From Sphingosinicella microcystinivorans (GTDB taxonomy: Bacteria; Pseudomonadota; Alphaproteobacteria; Sphingomonadales; Sphingomonadaceae), in contig NZ_CP116005.1 in assembly GCF_027941835.1 (NCBI RefSeq), forward strand, positions 186,001-250,000: a stretch of 64,000 bases of DNA, given 5' to 3'. Position numbers and translations under genes: made by a program. Positions 7,714-16,511 of this stretch are shown one piece after another; position 1 is the stretch's first letter; the number at the start of each line of letters is the position of its first letter. The notes under the pieces were generated by a model, which saw only the letters and a list, made by a program, of their open reading frames with translations, searched no databases and was not told the origin of the DNA.

Positions 7714-8736
7714 CTAGCCGCCGAGTTCGATCCACGCGAGCACGAAGACCGCGATGAACAGCGTTTCGGCCGCGACCATCACGACCGCCGTGCGCCCCGC
7801 CGCGATCAGGTCGCGCGCCGAGGTCTTGATGCCGAGCGCGGCCACCGACATCACCAGCAGCCAGCGCGACGCCTCGCCGAGCGCAGTCGCCATCCATGCC
7901 GGAACGATGCCCATGCCGTTCGCACCCGCGAGGATGACGAAGACGGCGAGAAAAGCGGGAAGCGGCGTGACGCGGGCGGCGCCGTCCATGTCACCGCGCG
8001 CGAAACGCGCGGCGCCCATGCTGATCAGCAGCACCACGGGCAGCAGCAGGGCGACGCGCATCAGCTTGACGATCGTGGCGGTGTCCCCGGTTTCCGGCGA
8101 GACCGTGAACCCCGCGCCCACCACCTGCGCGACATCGTGGATGGAGCCGCCGAGGAAGCGGCCGATCTCCTGATGGTCGAGGCCCGCCGCGACCGCGAGC
8201 GCGGGATAGGCGAGCATCGCGATCGTGCTGAGCGAGGTGATGCAGGCGATGACGATCACCGTATCGCGCTCGCTGTCGCGGCGCGGCCACGCGCACGCGA
8301 TCGCCATCGCCGCCGACGCGCCGCAGATGCCGACCGCGCCGCCCGAGAGAACGCCGAAGCGGGAATCGGTCTTCATCGCGCGCGCGAGGCACCAGCCGAA
8401 GCCGATCGTCCCGGCAACGGCGAACAGCACCATCGCGGCGGTCGACCAGCCGAGCGCGCCGATCTGCTGGAAGGTGATCCTGAGGCCGAGCAGCGCGACG
8501 CTGATCCTGAGCAGCGTGCGCGCCGAGAAGGCGATGCCCGGCGTGTAGCGCGCCTCCGCCGAGAGCGTGTTGAGCGCCATGCCGAGCAGCAGCGCGAACA
8601 CGATGGCGGGCGCCCCGTAATGATCGGACAGATAGGTCGCGGCGAGCGTCACGATCGCGACGGCGAGGAGGCCGGGCATCAGCGACTGGCCGGCCGCGAG
8701 CCAGCGGCGCGGCGCTTCGCCCGCCGCCGCGATCAC
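7714..8736 (-). CDS. YeiH/UPF0324-family membrane protein, putative sulfite/sulfate exporter
   Basis: 340 residues, hydrophobic throughout, about 10 membrane segments. It carries family hallmarks: GLLLAV-like first helix, GAPAIVFALLLGMALN, GGAVGICGASAAMAIA and GRFLGGSIHDVAQVVGAG. The family (PF03601) is annotated as putative sulfate exporters, and relatives recur beside desulfonation genes. The start is a GTG at 8736 overlapping the slcC stop. In this operon its natural job is removal of the toxic sulfite released by SuyAB. No sulfite dehydrogenase is encoded in the window, which makes an exporter the only visible outlet. Confidence 0.85.
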   Translation of the reverse strand: MIAAAGEAPRRWLAAGQSLMPGLLAVAIVTLAATYLSDHYGAPAIVFALLLGMALNTLSAEARYTPGIAFSARTLLRISVALLGLRITFQQIGALGWSTAAMVLFAVAGTIGFGWCLARAMKTDSRFGVLSGGAVGICGASAAMAIACAWPRRDSERDTVIVIACITSLSTIAMLAYPALAVAAGLDHQEIGRFLGGSIHDVAQVVGAGFTVSPETGDTATIVKLMRVALLLPVVLLISMGAARFARGDMDGAARVTPLPAFLAVFVILAGANGMGIVPAWMATALGEASRWLLVMSVAALGIKTSARDLIAAGRTAVVMVAAETLFIAVFVLAWIELGG

Positions 8737-9656
8737 GCGTCCAGCGCCGCCGCCACGGCCTCCGCGATGACGAAGCTGACGCGCGCGTTCGACTCCTCCG
8801 TCACCCCCGCGATATGCGGCGTGAGGACGAGGTTCGGCACACTTGCGAACGCCGCGCCGTCCGCCGCGGCGAGCGGCTCCGTCTCGAACACGTCGAACGC
8901 CGCGCCGCCGAGTTTCCCCTCGCGCAGCGCGGCCACGAGCGCGGCCTCGTCCACCACGCCGCCGCGCGCCGCGTTGACGAGGATCGCGCCCGGCTTCATC
9001 GCTTCGATCGCCGCCGCGTCGATCATCCGCCGCGTGTCGGCGGTGAGCGGGACATGCAGGCTGACGACATCGCTCGCCGCGAGGAGTGACGGTAGATCAA
9101 GGCGTCTCACGCCCGCCCATGCGGGATGGTCGGCGGCCAGCAGCGGATCATGGGCAACGACCTTAAAGCCGAGCGCGCGCGCTTTCGCCGCCGTCAGCCG
9201 GGCAATGGCGCCGAAGCCGACGAGGCCGAGCGTCTTGCCCTCCGCCTCCTGCCCGATCAGCGCCATGCGCGGCCATTCGCCCGCGGCCACGGCGGCGCTG
9301 GCGAACCATGCGCGGCGCAGCAGCATCAGCGCGGCGGTGATCACATATTCGGCGACCGCGAGATCGTTGGCGCCCGTCGCCGGACGCACCGCGACGCCGC
9401 GCGCCGCGCAGGCGGCGACGTCGATGTTGTCGAGCCCGACCCCGAGGCGGCCGACGATCCTGAGGCGCGACGCGGCAGCCAGAAGATCGCCGCGCACCTG
9501 CGTGCGATTGCGGACGACGAGCGCACGGCAATCCGCGAGCGCGGCAAGCAGATCGTCAGGCCGATCGACGAGCGTCGGATCATAGAGCACGTCGCGCCCG
9601 GCAAGCGACGCGACGGCCGCCTCGTCCATGAATTCGGTGATGACGATATCGCTCAT
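8733..9656 (-). CDS. slcC: (S)-sulfolactate dehydrogenase-like D-2-hydroxyacid dehydrogenase
   Basis: 307 residues, D-3-phosphoglycerate-dehydrogenase family. The substrate half has GRLGVGLDNIDVAAC; the NAD-binding Rossmann core begins LGLVGFGAIARLTAAKARALG. Catalytic Arg (NAARGGVVDE), Glu (VFETEPL) and His (TPHIAG) are in place. It lacks the long C-terminal ACT extension of biosynthetic SerA. Start ATG 9656 overlaps the comC-like stop. Together with ComC this enzyme would take (S)-sulfolactate to sulfopyruvate, the first half of the inversion known from sulfolactate-degrading bacteria. The name rests on operon context (suyAB, comC) plus family. Confidence 0.82.
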   Translation of the reverse strand: MSDIVITEFMDEAAVASLAGRDVLYDPTLVDRPDDLLAALADCRALVVRNRTQVRGDLLAAASRLRIVGRLGVGLDNIDVAACAARGVAVRPATGANDLAVAEYVITAALMLLRRAWFASAAVAAGEWPRMALIGQEAEGKTLGLVGFGAIARLTAAKARALGFKVVAHDPLLAADHPAWAGVRRLDLPSLLAASDVVSLHVPLTADTRRMIDAAAIEAMKPGAILVNAARGGVVDEAALVAALREGKLGGAAFDVFETEPLAAADGAAFASVPNLVLTPHIAGVTEESNARVSFVIAEAVAAALDA

Positions 9657-10672
9657 GCCGCCGCCGTCGTGCCCGAGAGCTCGCAAAGCTCGGCATAGAG
9701 GGACGCCGGGATTTCGATCCCCGCCGTCGCGGCACGCATCCGTCCCTCCAGCCGCTTGTCGCCGGGAAGCCGCGCGGGCGCTTCGCCCGCCACCGCCGCC
9801 AGCAGCGCATCCATACGCGCGGCGAAGCCCGTGTGGCCGAACGCCTCCGGCGAGATCGCGATCAGCAGATGCCCCAGCCGCGGCGGACCGCCGTTGCCGT
9901 CGAACAGCGAACTCGCCTCCCACCCGTAGGCCCCGCCCGCAAGCGCGCCCACCAGAATCTCGACCATCAGCGCGAGCGCGCTGCCCTTCGCGCCGCCGAC
10001 AGGGAGCAGGGCGCCATCGAGCGCCGCCGCCGCATCGGTCGTCGGCTGCCCGTAGGCATCGACCGCCCAACCCGGCGGGATCGGCTGGCCCGACGTCTTC
10101 GCCGCGATGATGCGCGCGCGGGCGCCCGCCGAAAGCGCCATGTCGACGACGAGCGGCGGGCGGCCCGCGACCGGCGCGGCAAAGGCGATGGGGTTGGTGC
10201 CGAGCATGGGCCTGCGGCCGCCGTGGAAGGCCATGGCGCGCGGCGAGTTGGCGCAGGCGATGGCGATCAGCCCTTCGTCGGCCAACCGCTCGACGTGGCG
10301 CCCGGCCTGCCCGAAATGATGCGAGCCCCGGATGCCCGCCGCCGCGATGCCCGACGCCCGCGCCATCGGCACGAGCCGGGCGATGGCAAGCTCGATCGCG
10401 GGATAAGCGAAGCCGTTCCGCGCGTCGATGCCGAGCGCGGCGGGCGCGGTCGCGGTGACGACCGGATGCGCCTTGCCGTCGACCTTGCCCGCGCGCAGCT
10501 GCAGCGCATAGCTCGCCACACGCGAGAGGCCATGACCGGGCTGGCCGTCGACCTCCGCGGCGACGAGCGCCCGCGCCGTGACCGCAGCGCTTTCGGAGGA
10601 CGCCCCGGCGGCGACCAGCGCGGCCTCGGCGAGCCGCCGCGCCTCCCGGACCTCGATACGCTTGCCGCTCAT
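9653..10672 (-). CDS. comC: (R)-sulfolactate dehydrogenase-like Ldh2/MDH2-family oxidoreductase
   Basis: 339 residues of the malate/L-lactate dehydrogenase family that contains ComC. Family features are [13 protein letters not shown] near residue 40, [12 protein letters not shown] (catalytic His) and [12 protein letters not shown] (NAD-binding loop). It lies immediately downstream of suyB with an overlapping ATG. In the inversion route it would reduce sulfopyruvate to (R)-sulfolactate, the isomer that SuyAB accepts. The pairing with an SlcC-like enzyme and SuyAB is what distinguishes it from ureidoglycolate, malate or lactate dehydrogenases of the same family. Confidence 0.84.
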   Translation of the reverse strand: MSGKRIEVREARRLAEAALVAAGASSESAAVTARALVAAEVDGQPGHGLSRVASYALQLRAGKVDGKAHPVVTATAPAALGIDARNGFAYPAIELAIARLVPMARASGIAAAGIRGSHHFGQAGRHVERLADEGLIAIACANSPRAMAFHGGRRPMLGTNPIAFAAPVAGRPPLVVDMALSAGARARIIAAKTSGQPIPPGWAVDAYGQPTTDAAAALDGALLPVGGAKGSALALMVEILVGALAGGAYGWEASSLFDGNGGPPRLGHLLIAISPEAFGHTGFAARMDALLAAVAGEAPARLPGDKRLEGRMRAATAGIEIPASLYAELCELSGTTAAA

Positions 10673-11844
10673 GCGCTTCGGTAGAGCTTCGTCATCACGA
10701 ACTCACGGTGACCCAGCGCCTCCGCCGCCGTCAACCGGCCGTTCGCCGTGCGCTGGATCATGTCGATGAGCACGTCGCCCGCCTGGTCGATCGTCATGTC
10801 GCGGCGCACGATGCCGGAGACGTCCACGTCGATGTGCTCGCTCATCAGCCGGACGGTACGCGGATTTCCCGTCACCTTGATGACGGGCATGATCGGATTG
10901 CCGATGACGTTGCCCTGCCCGGTCGGGAAGATGTGGACGACATAGCCGGCCGCGGCCTGCAGCGTGCAGCATTCGGCCGCCGCGGACGAGGTGTCCATGA
11001 AGTAGAGGCCTGCCCCCTTCGCGGGCGCCTCGGCGGGTTCGAGGACGTCGATATACTTCGTCTTCTTGCCGATCTTCTCGAGATTGCCGAGCGCCTTTTC
11101 CTCGATCGTCGTGAGGCCGCCCGCGATATTGCCCTTGGTGGGCTGGCTGTCCGAAAGGTCGGAGGTCTTGTGCGCCTCGATCACGTCCGTCTGGTAGGCC
11201 GTCCATGTCTTCATGAACTTGCCGGCGATCTCGGGCGATGCCGCGCGTGCCGCCGCGAGATGCTCGGCGCCGGTGAGCTCGGAGGTTTCGCCGAAGCAGC
11301 CGTAGAGCCCGAGCGGGATCAGCTTGTCGTACATGTTGCCGACCGTGGGACACGAGGCGAGGCCGGTCGTCGTATCGGATTCGCCGCATTTCGCCGCGAC
11401 CCAGAGATCGGCGAGCGGGCATTCGACGCGCACCTGCCCGGAGGCCCAGTGCACGAATTCCTTCGCCTTGCGCGAGGCGGCGGCGACGGTGGCGATATCA
11501 CCGTTGCCCTCGATCCAGAAACCGGCGACCGGCTTCCCGGTGGCGGCGATGCCGTCGACGATCTTCTGCGTCCAGCCTTCCTCGATGCCGATGACGATGC
11601 AGGCGGCGACATTGGGATTGGAGCCGGTGCCGATCATCGTGCGGAAATGCAGCTCGAGATCCTCGCCGAATTGCAGGCGGCCATAGGCGTGCGGCAGTGC
11701 GATCGTACCCTGAATGTGCGCGGCGACCGCTTCGCAGGCGGCGTTGGAAATATCGTCGAGCGGCAGGATGGCGACGTGGTTGCGCACGCCGACGCGGCCG
11801 TTCTCGCGCCGATAGCCCCAGATCGTTTTTTCGGACAGAGTCAT
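10669..11844 (-). CDS. suyB: (R)-sulfolactate sulfo-lyase, large (beta) subunit, UxaA family
   Basis: 391 residues of the altronate-dehydratase/galactarate-dehydratase superfamily, with no N-terminal SAF domain; the SAF part is the separate suyA gene just upstream, the organisation known for SuyAB. Visible conserved segments are [40 protein letters not shown] (Cys residues for the metal centre) and [20 protein letters not shown]. SuyAB splits (R)-sulfolactate into pyruvate and sulfite in the cytoplasm. Altronate dehydratase is the main alternative, but the window has no uronate isomerase or mannonate/altronate oxidoreductase, and the neighbours fit sulfolactate. Confidence 0.88.
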   Translation of the reverse strand: MTLSEKTIWGYRRENGRVGVRNHVAILPLDDISNAACEAVAAHIQGTIALPHAYGRLQFGEDLELHFRTMIGTGSNPNVAACIVIGIEEGWTQKIVDGIAATGKPVAGFWIEGNGDIATVAAASRKAKEFVHWASGQVRVECPLADLWVAAKCGESDTTTGLASCPTVGNMYDKLIPLGLYGCFGETSELTGAEHLAAARAASPEIAGKFMKTWTAYQTDVIEAHKTSDLSDSQPTKGNIAGGLTTIEEKALGNLEKIGKKTKYIDVLEPAEAPAKGAGLYFMDTSSAAAECCTLQAAAGYVVHIFPTGQGNVIGNPIMPVIKVTGNPRTVRLMSEHIDVDVSGIVRRDMTIDQAGDVLIDMIQRTANGRLTAAEALGHREFVMTKLYRSA

Positions 11845-11858
11845 GGTGTTGCCTTTAC

Positions 11859-12146
11859 CTACCAGCGCTTCGTCTTGAGGTTGTGCGTGTGGACGTGCTC
11901 GCCCTTCGCGACCGGCGCAACGATGCGGCCGATATCCTCACCGTACTTGATGACCGTGTCGCCGACATCGAGATCGGCGAGCGCGATCTTGTGGCCGATC
12001 GGCACGTCCTGCTTCGCCGCCGCCCTGAAATCGCTGTTGTCCTCCGTGACGACGCACAGCATGTCGGTCCCCGCCGTCAGCCCTTCGACGACGACCACGC
12101 CGACATTATCCTTTTTGTGATGCACAAGCAGGTGGGGCGCACCCAT
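11859..12146 (-). CDS. suyA: (R)-sulfolactate sulfo-lyase, small (alpha) subunit, SAF domain
   Basis: 95 residues, a stand-alone SAF domain ending in the [12 protein letters not shown] tail typical of SuyA and UxaA N-terminal domains. The core includes [17 protein letters not shown] and [10 protein letters not shown]. Start 12146 (second ATG) is preferred because GAGAGG then lies about 8 bp away; the ATG at 12152 abuts the Shine-Dalgarno. It is the first gene of the operon suyAB-comC-slcC-yeiH-MFS-Fe-ADH. A 20-bp operator shared with the sulfoquinovose genes sits only about 20 bp upstream. Confidence 0.9.
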   Translation of the reverse strand: MGAPHLLVHHKKDNVGVVVVEGLTAGTDMLCVVTEDNSDFRAAAKQDVPIGHKIALADLDVGDTVIKYGEDIGRIVAPVAKGEHVHTHNLKTKRW

Positions 12147-12164
12147 ATCCATCCCCTCTCGATT

Positions 12165-12184
12165 GACTCTTATATAAGACATAA
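12165..12184. promoter_or_regulatory. GntR-regulon operator, site 1 (upstream of suyA)
   Basis: The 20-mer GACTCTTATATAAGACATAA contains the perfect 12-bp palindrome TCTTATATAAGA. It differs at two positions from the site at 19596-19615 and at two from the site at 23678-23697. It lies between the divergent suyA and sulfogluconate dehydratase genes, tight against suyA, where a bound repressor would block the promoter. Confidence 0.8.
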
Positions 12185-12286
12185 CAATACAGATTGAATG
12201 ACTCCTTGCAAGGGGGTATCGACGGGACAAGCGGAACGGGCGGAAGAACGGCGTTGACAGAAGGCCGCGCCCCCGGTCTGCTCCGG

Positions 12287-12298
12287 TCCTATACAAGA
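12287..12298. promoter_or_regulatory. Degenerate operator-like sequence before the dehydratase gene
   Basis: TCCTATACAAGA matches the operator core TCTTATATAAGA at 10 of 12 positions and lies 15 bp before the start of the sulfo-ED operon. The flanks do not match the longer 20-bp consensus, so it may be chance. The rest of the 166-bp suyA/dehydratase gap shows nothing else recognisable. Confidence 0.3.
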
Positions 12299-12312
12299 GT
12301 TGGACGAGACGA

Positions 12313-14040
12313 ATGACCGAGGGGAGACCGCTTCGCAGCGCGCGCTGGTTCGCATCGGCGGACATGCGCGGCTTCGCGCACCGGCAGCGCACGCAGCAGA
12401 TGGGATTACGGCGCGAGGAGTTCATGGGGCGGCCGGTCATCGCCATCGTGAACACGTGGAGCGAGATGAGCCCGTGCCACATCCACCTGCGCGACGTCGC
12501 CGAAGCCGTGAAGCGCGGCGTGCTGCGCGCCGGCGGCTATCCGGTCGAGCTTCCCGCGCTCTCCGTGGGCGAGGTGATGGTGAAACCGTCCACCATGCTT
12601 TACCGCAACTTCCTCGCCATGGAGACGGAGGAACTGCTCCGTTCCCACCCGATCGACGGGACGGTGCTGCTCGGCGGCTGCGACAAGTCCACGCCCGGCC
12701 TGCTGATGGGCGCGATCAGCATGGACCTGCCGACGATCTTCTGCCCGGCGGGACCGATGGCGAGCGGGCGCTGGCGCGGCGTGAAGACGGGCGCGGGCAC
12801 GCACACGAAGACATACTGGGACGAGCTTCGCGCGGGCACGATCAGCGAGGACGACTGGGTCGATCTCGAATCGCGGATGACGCGCTCGATCGGCACCTGC
12901 AACACGATGGGCACAGCCTCCACGATGACCGGGATCGTCGATGCGATGGGGCTGACCCTGCCCGGCGCGTCGAGCATTCCGGCGATCGATTCCGGGCACA
13001 AGCGCATGGCGTCGCTGGCGGGCGAGCGGATCGTCGCCATGGTGGACGAGGACCTGCGCCCGTCGCGCATCCTGACACGCGCATCGTTCCTGAACGGGGC
13101 GGTCGCCTACATGGCGCTCGGCGGATCGACCAACGCGGCGATCCACATGATCGCCATGGCCGGGCGCGCGGGCGTGGCGCTGACACTCGACGATCTCGCC
13201 GCGGTTTCGGCGCGGATTCCCGTGTGCGCGAACCTGTTTCCGTCGGGCAATGCGCTGATGGAGGATTTCTTCTTCGCAGGCGGGCTTCCGGCGCTGCTCG
13301 CGAAGCTGGCCGGGGAACTCGACCTCTCCGCCATCACCGTCACCGGCCGCACGCTCGGCGAGGCCATCGAAGGCGCCCCCTGCTACGACGACGATGTGAT
13401 CCGGAGGCCGGACACCCCCGTGGTGCCGCTCTCGCGCGGGCGCACGCTGGCGCTGCTGAAGGGAAACCTGTGCCCGGACGGCGCGGTGATGAAATCGAGC
13501 GCCGCCGACCCGCGCCTGTTGAAGCACACGGGCCGCGCCATCGTGTTCGATTCGAATGCGGACATGCTGGCGCGCATCGACGATCCGGCGCTGGACGTGG
13601 ATGCGGACAGCGTGCTGATCCTGCGCGGCGGCGGGCCGGTTGGCGCACCCGGGATGCCGGAGTGGGGCAACCTGCCGATTCCGAAGAAACTGCTCGCCGC
13701 GGGCGTGCGCGACATGGTGCGGATTTCCGACACGCGCATGTCCGGCACGCATTACGGCGCCTGCATCGTCCATGCCGCGCCGGAGGCCGCCGTGGGCGGA
13801 CCGCTCGCGCTGGTGCGGACGGGCGACATGATCCGGCTCGACGCCGACGCGGGCACGCTCGACATGCTGGTGGCGGAGGACGAGATCGCGCGCCGCCGCG
13901 CGGCATGGACGCCGCCGCCCTCCCCCTACGAACGCTCCTACGCCGCGCTCTACCGCGCGCACGTGATGCAGGCGCCGCAGGGCTGCGATTTCGATTTCCT
14001 CGCCGGGACCGCACCGACGCCGGAACCGCCGATCTTCTGA
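12313..14040 (+). CDS. Sulfogluconate dehydratase candidate (IlvD/Edd family, sulfo-ED)
   Basis: 575 residues, IlvD/Edd Fe-S dehydratase family. Cluster cysteines are C55 (EMSPCH), C123 (GGCDKSTPG, with K125) and C196 (GTCNTMGTAS); the ALGGSTNAAIH and DTRMSGTHYGACIVH segments are intact. It is closest in look to the sugar-acid (arabonate/xylonate/galactonate) branch, not to 6-phosphogluconate dehydratase, a copy of which is at 52.7 kb. It heads an operon with aldolase, mutarotase, lactonase and SDR genes. The inferred reaction is 6-deoxy-6-sulfogluconate to 2-keto-3,6-dideoxy-6-sulfogluconate. A non-sulfonated aldonate is the alternative, judged less likely because of the sulfoquinovosidase and SuyAB nearby. 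Confidence 0.85.
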   Translation: MTEGRPLRSARWFASADMRGFAHRQRTQQMGLRREEFMGRPVIAIVNTWSEMSPCHIHLRDVAEAVKRGVLRAGGYPVELPALSVGEVMVKPSTMLYRNFLAMETEELLRSHPIDGTVLLGGCDKSTPGLLMGAISMDLPTIFCPAGPMASGRWRGVKTGAGTHTKTYWDELRAGTISEDDWVDLESRMTRSIGTCNTMGTASTMTGIVDAMGLTLPGASSIPAIDSGHKRMASLAGERIVAMVDEDLRPSRILTRASFLNGAVAYMALGGSTNAAIHMIAMAGRAGVALTLDDLAAVSARIPVCANLFPSGNALMEDFFFAGGLPALLAKLAGELDLSAITVTGRTLGEAIEGAPCYDDDVIRRPDTPVVPLSRGRTLALLKGNLCPDGAVMKSSAADPRLLKHTGRAIVFDSNADMLARIDDPALDVDADSVLILRGGGPVGAPGMPEWGNLPIPKKLLAAGVRDMVRISDTRMSGTHYGACIVHAAPEAAVGGPLALVRTGDMIRLDADAGTLDMLVAEDEIARRRAAWTPPPSPYERSYAALYRAHVMQAPQGCDFDFLAGTAPTPEPPIF

Positions 14041-14050
14041 AGGACCGCAC

Positions 14051-14848
14051 ATGGAACCGCTCAATCCCTTCAAGCGCACGCTTGCCGACACGGCGCAGAC
14101 GCCGATCGGCACGTGGCTGATGTCCGGCGCGCCTTCGACCGCGGAGGCGCTCGGCTTCTGCGGATTCGATTTCCTCGTCGTCGACATGGAGCACGTGCCG
14201 ATCGGCGTGCCCGGGACGGCGGACATATTGCGCGCGATCTCGGGCACGCCGGCGCAGCCGGTCGTCCGCATCGCGTGGAACGATCAGGTTCTGGTGAAGC
14301 GCGTGATGGATGCCGGCGCGCGGACGCTGATGGTGCCGTTCGTGGAGACGGCGGACGAAGCGCTGAAAGCGGTTTCGTACACGCGCTATCCGCCGGAGGG
14401 CGTGCGCGGCGTCGCCGCGGTTCACCGGGGGTCGCGCTACGGCCGCGTGCCGGACTATCTGCGCCGGGCGAACGACGAGGTGGCGGTGATCGTGCAGCTG
14501 GAAACGCCGGGCGCGGTTTCCCGCCTCGCCGAGATCGCGGCCGTGCCGGGCGTCGATGCGCTGTTCGTGGGGCCGGGCGATCTGTCCGCCGCGATGGGCC
14601 ATCTCGGCGACATCGCGCACGGCGACGTGCAGGCAGCGATCGCGGACGCCGCCAGGGCCGCGCGCGCGGCGGGCAAGCCCATCGGCATCGTGGGGCCGAA
14701 CCCGGACATGGTGCGGCGCTTCATCGGCTACGGCTACACGTTCGCGGCGGTCGCGTCCGACATGGCGATGATGACCGGCCGCGCCGCCGAATGGCAGGCG
14801 GCGCTGCGCGGCGAAACGCCCGCCCCCACCGGCGAGGCCGCATATTGA
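14051..14848 (+). CDS. KDSG aldolase candidate (HpcH/HpaI class II family)
   Basis: 265 residues, a TIM-barrel pyruvate aldolase. Catalytic and metal positions are visible: E47/H48 in VVDMEHVP, R73 in PVVRIAW, E151 in IVQLETPGAV and D177 in FVGPGDLSAAMG. These match HpaI-type enzymes that cleave 2-keto-3-deoxy acids into pyruvate and an aldehyde. In the inferred sulfo-ED route it would yield pyruvate and (S)-sulfolactaldehyde. It sits 10 bp after the dehydratase with GAAGGA before its ATG, and its stop overlaps the next start. Confidence 0.87.
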   Translation: MEPLNPFKRTLADTAQTPIGTWLMSGAPSTAEALGFCGFDFLVVDMEHVPIGVPGTADILRAISGTPAQPVVRIAWNDQVLVKRVMDAGARTLMVPFVETADEALKAVSYTRYPPEGVRGVAAVHRGSRYGRVPDYLRRANDEVAVIVQLETPGAVSRLAEIAAVPGVDALFVGPGDLSAAMGHLGDIAHGDVQAAIADAARAARAAGKPIGIVGPNPDMVRRFIGYGYTFAAVASDMAMMTGRAAEWQAALRGETPAPTGEAAY

Positions 14849-15657
14849 GCGTCATCGCCCTTCGGGCCGGCGCGTGGGCGGCGACGGTCGTGCCGGGCGC
14901 GGGCGGCGCGATTGCATCGCTGCGCCGCGGCAGCGCCCCCGTGCTGCGCGAGACGCCGGACGATGCGGTGCTGAGCGGCGACGTGCGCCGCATGGCCTGC
15001 TACGCGATGCTTCCCTACGCCAACCGCATTGCCGATGCGGCCTTCGAATTCGGCGGTCGGCGCTGGCAGCTCAGGCGCAACTTCGGCGACCATCCGCATT
15101 CGCTCCACGGTGTCGGCTGGCAGCGCGCGTGGCAGGTGGAAGCGGCATCGCCGACGCGCGTCAGGCTCGCGCTTCGGCACGCGGGCGACGCGGACTGGCC
15201 GTTCCCGTTCCGCGCCGTTCAGGAGATCGCGCTGGAAGACGGGCTTTCCATCCGCATCGCGCTGACCAATACGGACGCAGTTGCCGCGCCCGCCGGGTTC
15301 GGCTTCCATCCGTTCTTTCCGCGCGCACCCGCAAGCCGTGCCGATTTCAACGCCGCGAGAGGCTGGCGGAACGGACCGGACATGTTGCCGGCGCGCGGCG
15401 ATCTCGCGCCCGTCTACGCCGTCGGTGTCGACAATGATTTCGAAGGGTGGGACGGGATTGTCCGCATCGGCGATACGGTGCTGCGCGCCGATCCGGTGTT
15501 CCGCTGGTTGCGCCTGTTCGCACCCGAAGACCGTCCCTTCATCGCGGCGGAGCCGGTGACACACGCCGCCAACGCCATCAACCGCAGCGATACGGGAATG
15601 ACGGTGCTCGCGCCCGGCGAAACGCTCGCGGGAGAAATGAGGATCGGAATCGCATGA
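14845..15657 (+). CDS. Aldose 1-epimerase family protein, probable sulfoquinovose mutarotase
   Basis: 270 residues, GalM-like fold. Catalytic His residues appear in HSLHGVGWQR and GFGFHPFFPR, and the general base Glu in LAPGETLAGEM near the C-terminus. The start is a TTG at 14845 overlapping the aldolase stop; no ATG lies close by. Mutarotases of this family accompany sulfo-ED gene sets and speed anomer exchange of SQ so that the dehydrogenase can use the sugar released by the alpha-glycosidase. The specific substrate is inferred from the operon. Confidence 0.85.
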   Translation: MSVIALRAGAWAATVVPGAGGAIASLRRGSAPVLRETPDDAVLSGDVRRMACYAMLPYANRIADAAFEFGGRRWQLRRNFGDHPHSLHGVGWQRAWQVEAASPTRVRLALRHAGDADWPFPFRAVQEIALEDGLSIRIALTNTDAVAAPAGFGFHPFFPRAPASRADFNAARGWRNGPDMLPARGDLAPVYAVGVDNDFEGWDGIVRIGDTVLRADPVFRWLRLFAPEDRPFIAAEPVTHAANAINRSDTGMTVLAPGETLAGEMRIGIA

Positions 15658-16511
15658 CACGTTTCGAACCCGTGCTCGAGATCGGAGCGGAACTCGGCGA
15701 AAGCCCGGTCTGGTCGGCGGAACGGCAGATGCTGTTCTTCGTCGACATCCTCGGCCGGACACTGCACCGGTACGATCCCGTGACGGGCGCGCACCGCGCG
15801 GACGCGGTGGATGAGCATATCGGCTGCGTCCAGCCCGCCGAAGGCGGCGGCTTCGTCGCCGGGATGCGCTCGGGCATCTGGCTGCTCGATGACGACGGCC
15901 GGAAGCGCGAATGTCTCGCGGAGAATCCGGAGGATCAGCGGACGAGCCGCTTCAACGACGGGTGCGTCGATCCGAGGGGGCGTCTGCTTGTCGGCACCGT
16001 CGACGAGACGCGCGCGAACGGCGCGGCGACGCTCTACCGCTGTGACGCACGCGGCCTCGTGCCGCTGGTGGGCGGCCTGCTCACCTCGAACGGCCTCGCC
16101 TTCTCGCCGGACGGGTGCACGCTCTATCATTCGGACACGCCGCGGTTCACCGTGTGGCGACACGACTACGACCCCGAGACCGGCGAGATCGCGAACCGGC
16201 GCGTGTTCGCGAGGCTCGACCCCGATGCGCCCGACCGCGGCCGCCCCGACGGCGCGGCAGTGGACGCGGAGGGATGCTACTGGACCGCGCTCTATGCCGG
16301 GGGCCGCGTGCAGCGCTACGACCCGGACGGGCGGCTGATGGCCGAGTACCCGGCCAGCGTGCGCGGCACGACGATGCCCGCGTTCGGCGGTCCCGACATG
16401 AAGACGCTGTTCCTCACCACCGTGGGCGGCGAGAGCGGCGGCGCGCTGCACGCCATGCCCGTCGACGTCGCAGGCCTTCCCGCCACCCCCTTCAAACGGA
16501 CCGCCGCATGA
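15654..16511 (+). CDS. SMP-30/gluconolactonase family, probable 6-deoxy-6-sulfogluconolactonase
   Basis: 285 residues, six-bladed beta-propeller of the SMP-30/regucalcin family. All four metal ligands can be placed: E16 (LGESPVW), N101 (SRFNDG), N146 (TSNGLAF) and D199 (GRPDGAAVD). The start overlaps the mutarotase stop (ATGA) and the stop overlaps the SDR start, so it is embedded in the operon. It would hydrolyse the lactone produced by the SDR dehydrogenase downstream. Confidence 0.88.
   Translation: MTRFEPVLEIGAELGESPVWSAERQMLFFVDILGRTLHRYDPVTGAHRADAVDEHIGCVQPAEGGGFVAGMRSGIWLLDDDGRKRECLAENPEDQRTSRFNDGCVDPRGRLLVGTVDETRANGAATLYRCDARGLVPLVGGLLTSNGLAFSPDGCTLYHSDTPRFTVWRHDYDPETGEIANRRVFARLDPDAPDRGRPDGAAVDAEGCYWTALYAGGRVQRYDPDGRLMAEYPASVRGTTMPAFGGPDMKTLFLTTVGGESGGALHAMPVDVAGLPATPFKRTAA

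Noticed and set aside
10669-12146. Altronate (or galactarate) dehydratase UxaA
   Set aside because: The split SAF/large-subunit form with slcC- and comC-like genes, a YeiH exporter and an operator shared with a sulfoquinovosidase fits SuyAB better. No uronate isomerase or fructuronate/tagaturonate reductase is present.
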